The translations under genes were made by a program, and so were the position numbers. A model generated the notes under the pieces. That model saw nothing but the letters and a program-made list of their open reading frames with translations, was not told where the DNA came from and did no database searches. Shown piece by piece: positions 7,017-8,447 of a stretch of 8,447 nucleotides of DNA (its first letter is position 1; every line of letters begins with the position of its first letter). Source of the DNA: Clostridia bacterium (GTDB taxonomy: Bacteria; Bacillota_A; Clostridia; TANB77; CAG-508); the NCBI GenBank assembly GCA_022791475.1, contig JAAVZD010000058.1, positions 1 to 8,447 of the forward strand, given 5' to 3'.

Positions 7017-8177
7017 TTATTGATCTGTGGCGCTTATTGGTAAAATCAAAGCTTTATCGTAAATAGAATTCATAGATTTTATAATGTTCTTTTCGTCGAA
7101 ACGTTTTAACCGTCTGTAATTTGTTTGAACCTCTCCATCCATTTTTCTTTCCAAGGCATGGCGCAAACATTTACAAAGAGATTCCTTGCTATGAGGATTA
7201 AACAAAGAATCCGGATTTTTTATTAGGTCTGTATTGCCACGGATATTCGAACATATAACAGGGGTTTTAGCGGCAATGGCCTCCATTAATGCCACAGACA
7301 GCCCTTCTTGTAATGACGGGAAAACAAATAGGTCAGATGCCTGGCACAATTCCCCAATATCTTCTCGATAGCCAATTAAATGTACATTCTTTTCCAAATT
7401 TAATTTTTGTATCAGGCCAGAAAGATATGCTTCTTTTTCACCTTTCCCACAAATAAAATATTTTATATTATGGTTATTGATATTTTTTATGGCCTTTATT
7501 ACAAGTTCATGGTTTTTTCTGGGGATTAATTCACCGACAGATAAAAGCATAATATCTGTCGGCAATACTCCCAAAGCTTTTCTTTTTTCACTTTTATTTA
7601 TATGGGTATCCGAAAATTTTGATATATTAATCCCCACTCCCGGAAGATATTCAATTTGCCGGGCATGAAATTTCTTTTTGGCAAGAAAATAATCTTCTTG
7701 GTTAATGGTAATAAGTATGTCTGTAAAATAAGATAAAATTTTTTCGGCTGCGTAATAAAAAAGCCAATTTTTTATCGGTGCCCCTTTATAAAAATGAAAT
7801 CCATGGGCTGTGTAGATAATCGGGGCAACCCGGTTAATATGTGCTGTTATCCGGGCTAATACACCCCCCATAGGGGTATGGCAATGTATCAATGAATATT
7901 TTTCTATTTTCATCAAATGACATAACTGGAAAAAGGCTTTTATATTTTTGAATTTAAAAGGCTTCCTTTCAAAATCAATTTGATGTTGTATAATACCGGT
8001 ATTATTTAGCCGTTGATTATCGTAGCCATAAGCAGGTGTAGTATAATTGGCGGCATAATGTATTTCGTATCCCATATTTTGAAGGATCCTCACATTTTGC
8101 ATTTCAAATTGAGGGACAAACCCGCTTACAGTTGTTACAAGCAATGCTTTTTTTGTAATATTTTCTTTGTTAGACAT
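7017..8177 (-). CDS. Family 4 GT-B glycosyltransferase (EpsD/TuaC-like)
   Basis: A 386-residue retaining GT-B glycosyltransferase. The N-terminal acceptor half begins ALLVTTVSGFVPQFEMQNVRIL (from 11), close in style to EpsD-type enzymes, with HCHTPMGGVLAR (98-109) and TAHGFHFYKGAP (123-134). The C-terminal nucleotide-sugar half has SVGELIPRKNH (213-223), FICGKGE (241-247) and the E-x7-E motif Glu291-Glu299 within FPSLQEGLSVALMEA. Length is normal and the frame intact. Expected role: a cytoplasmic transfer of a UDP-hexose or UDP-HexNAc type sugar to the primed undecaprenyl-pyrophosphate sugar, probably the second sugar, as it directly follows the priming transferase gene. ATG 8177 has AAAAGGG 5 bases upstream. 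It is AT-rich, in strong contrast to the gene before it. Donor and linkage cannot be predicted from sequence alone. Confidence 0.92.
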   Translation of the reverse strand: MSNKENITKKALLVTTVSGFVPQFEMQNVRILQNMGYEIHYAANYTTPAYGYDNQRLNNTGIIQHQIDFERKPFKFKNIKAFFQLCHLMKIEKYSLIHCHTPMGGVLARITAHINRVAPIIYTAHGFHFYKGAPIKNWLFYYAAEKILSYFTDILITINQEDYFLAKKKFHARQIEYLPGVGINISKFSDTHINKSEKRKALGVLPTDIMLLSVGELIPRKNHELVIKAIKNINNHNIKYFICGKGEKEAYLSGLIQKLNLEKNVHLIGYREDIGELCQASDLFVFPSLQEGLSVALMEAIAAKTPVICSNIRGNTDLIKNPDSLFNPHSKESLCKCLRHALERKMDGEVQTNYRRLKRFDEKNIIKSMNSIYDKALILPISATDQ

Positions 8178-8194
8178 TTTAGCCCTTTTCCTTT

Positions 8195-8217
8195 ATTATT
8201 GAATAAATATTCATAAT
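8195..8217. repeat. AT-rich imperfect inverted repeat before the GT4 gene
   Basis: Arms ATTATTGAATA (8195-8205) and TATTCATAAT (8208-8217) pair over 10 bases with one bulged T and a 2-base loop, just upstream of the ribosome site for the gene at 8177. It could be a protein-binding dyad or a weak leader hairpin. In such AT-rich DNA a chance palindrome is quite possible, and there is no T-run expected of a terminator. Confidence 0.4.
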
Positions 8218-8284
8218 CAGGTATGTTTTAAGTTTTTAGCCGTTTGGCCACTAGACATATGGAGAATTGATACAAATTCAATTT

Positions 8285-8447
8285 TTAGTCGAAAGTCTGC
8301 TTCCGCTGCAGGTGGCAGCCCCCCTCCCCGGGCCCCGCGGCCCCTGCGGCATCATCCAGCCGGCCGTCAACCCCCTGGGTGCTGGCCTTCATAAAGAGCA
8401 CCTTCACGGTCTGGACCATCAGCTTGACGTCCAGCGCCAGGGAGTAG
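8285..8447 (-). CDS. Priming sugar-phosphate transferase, C-terminal end only (5' part outside window)
   Basis: The minus frame entering at the right edge gives 53 residues then TAA at 8287-8285. It begins YSLALDVKLMVQTVKVLF, matching the conserved end of bacterial sugar transferases (undecaprenyl-phosphate hexose/HexNAc phosphotransferases of the RfbP/WbaP/EpsL type), where a Y-S-x-x-L-D-x-K segment is followed by a final amphipathic helix. These membrane enzymes attach the first sugar-phosphate to undecaprenyl phosphate. The last roughly 28 residues form an unusual Gly/Ala/Asp-rich tail with a Cys and a basic KQTFD end, unlike the short endings usual for the family. GC is about 68% and third positions are mostly G or C, unlike all downstream genes. 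It lies 107 bases before the GT4 gene. The family call rests on a short fragment but a distinctive one. Confidence 0.78.
   Translation of the reverse strand, partial: YSLALDVKLMVQTVKVLFMKASTQGVDGRLDDAAGAAGPGEGGCHLQRKQTFD

Noticed and set aside
7477..8216. Plus-strand open frames at 7477-7668 and 8013-8216
   Set aside because: Antisense to the GT4 gene and its leader; no motif and no credible independent support.
8305..8343. GC-rich stem-loops (GCTGC/GCAGC at 8305-8319, GGGCC/GGCCC at 8330-8343) as a terminator of the priming gene
   Set aside because: They lie inside the coding sequence and are not followed on the transcribed strand by a T-run.

Overview
The window is one stretch of a surface-polysaccharide (capsule or exopolysaccharide) locus in which every supported gene lies on the minus strand, so transcription runs from right to left. 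Small low-GC genes with Gram-positive-type Shine-Dalgarno sites, an EpsD/TuaC-like glycosyltransferase and a TagD-like cytidylyltransferase point to a Firmicute, most likely a gut-type Clostridia. That assignment is inference; no rRNA or housekeeping gene is present to fix it.

Layout in transcription order: (1) 8447-8285, the 3' end of a priming sugar-phosphate transferase, about 68% GC by direct count of 8290-8447. (2) 8177-7017, a family 4 GT-B glycosyltransferase. (3) 6906-6124, a CDP-alcohol phosphatidyltransferase-fold membrane enzyme. (4) 6110-4989, a GT-B enzyme with the motif set of bacterial sialyl/polysialyltransferases. (5) 5011-3905, a Wzy-type polymerase. (6) 3874-2465, a Wzx-type flippase. 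(7) 2400-1339, a HisC-like PLP aminotransferase. (8) 1293 to the left edge, a fusion of a TagD-like cytidylyltransferase with a Gfo/Idh/MocA oxidoreductase-like domain, still open at base 1. No gap between genes exceeds about 110 bases, and no rRNA, tRNA, CRISPR array, insertion sequence or convincing intrinsic terminator was seen.

Working model: a priming transferase and the GT4 enzyme build a lipid-linked oligosaccharide. The sialyltransferase-like enzyme adds a further, probably CMP- or CDP-linked, group. Wzx flips the unit and Wzy polymerises it. The remaining three genes look like a module that makes a phospho-alcohol or phospho-amino-alcohol (aminotransferase), activates it with CTP (TagD-like domain) and transfers it (CDP-alcohol transferase). 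That assignment is inferred from families and co-location, not demonstrated.

The most unusual points are that the CDP-alcohol transferase lacks the fourth Asp of its signature motif, that the oxidoreductase half of the fusion lacks the family's usual catalytic Lys and Asp/His positions, and that base composition drops abruptly from about 68% GC in the priming-transferase tail to roughly 22-35% just downstream, then rises again in the fusion gene (sampled lines 35-52%). This fits a mosaic, exchangeable cargo region.
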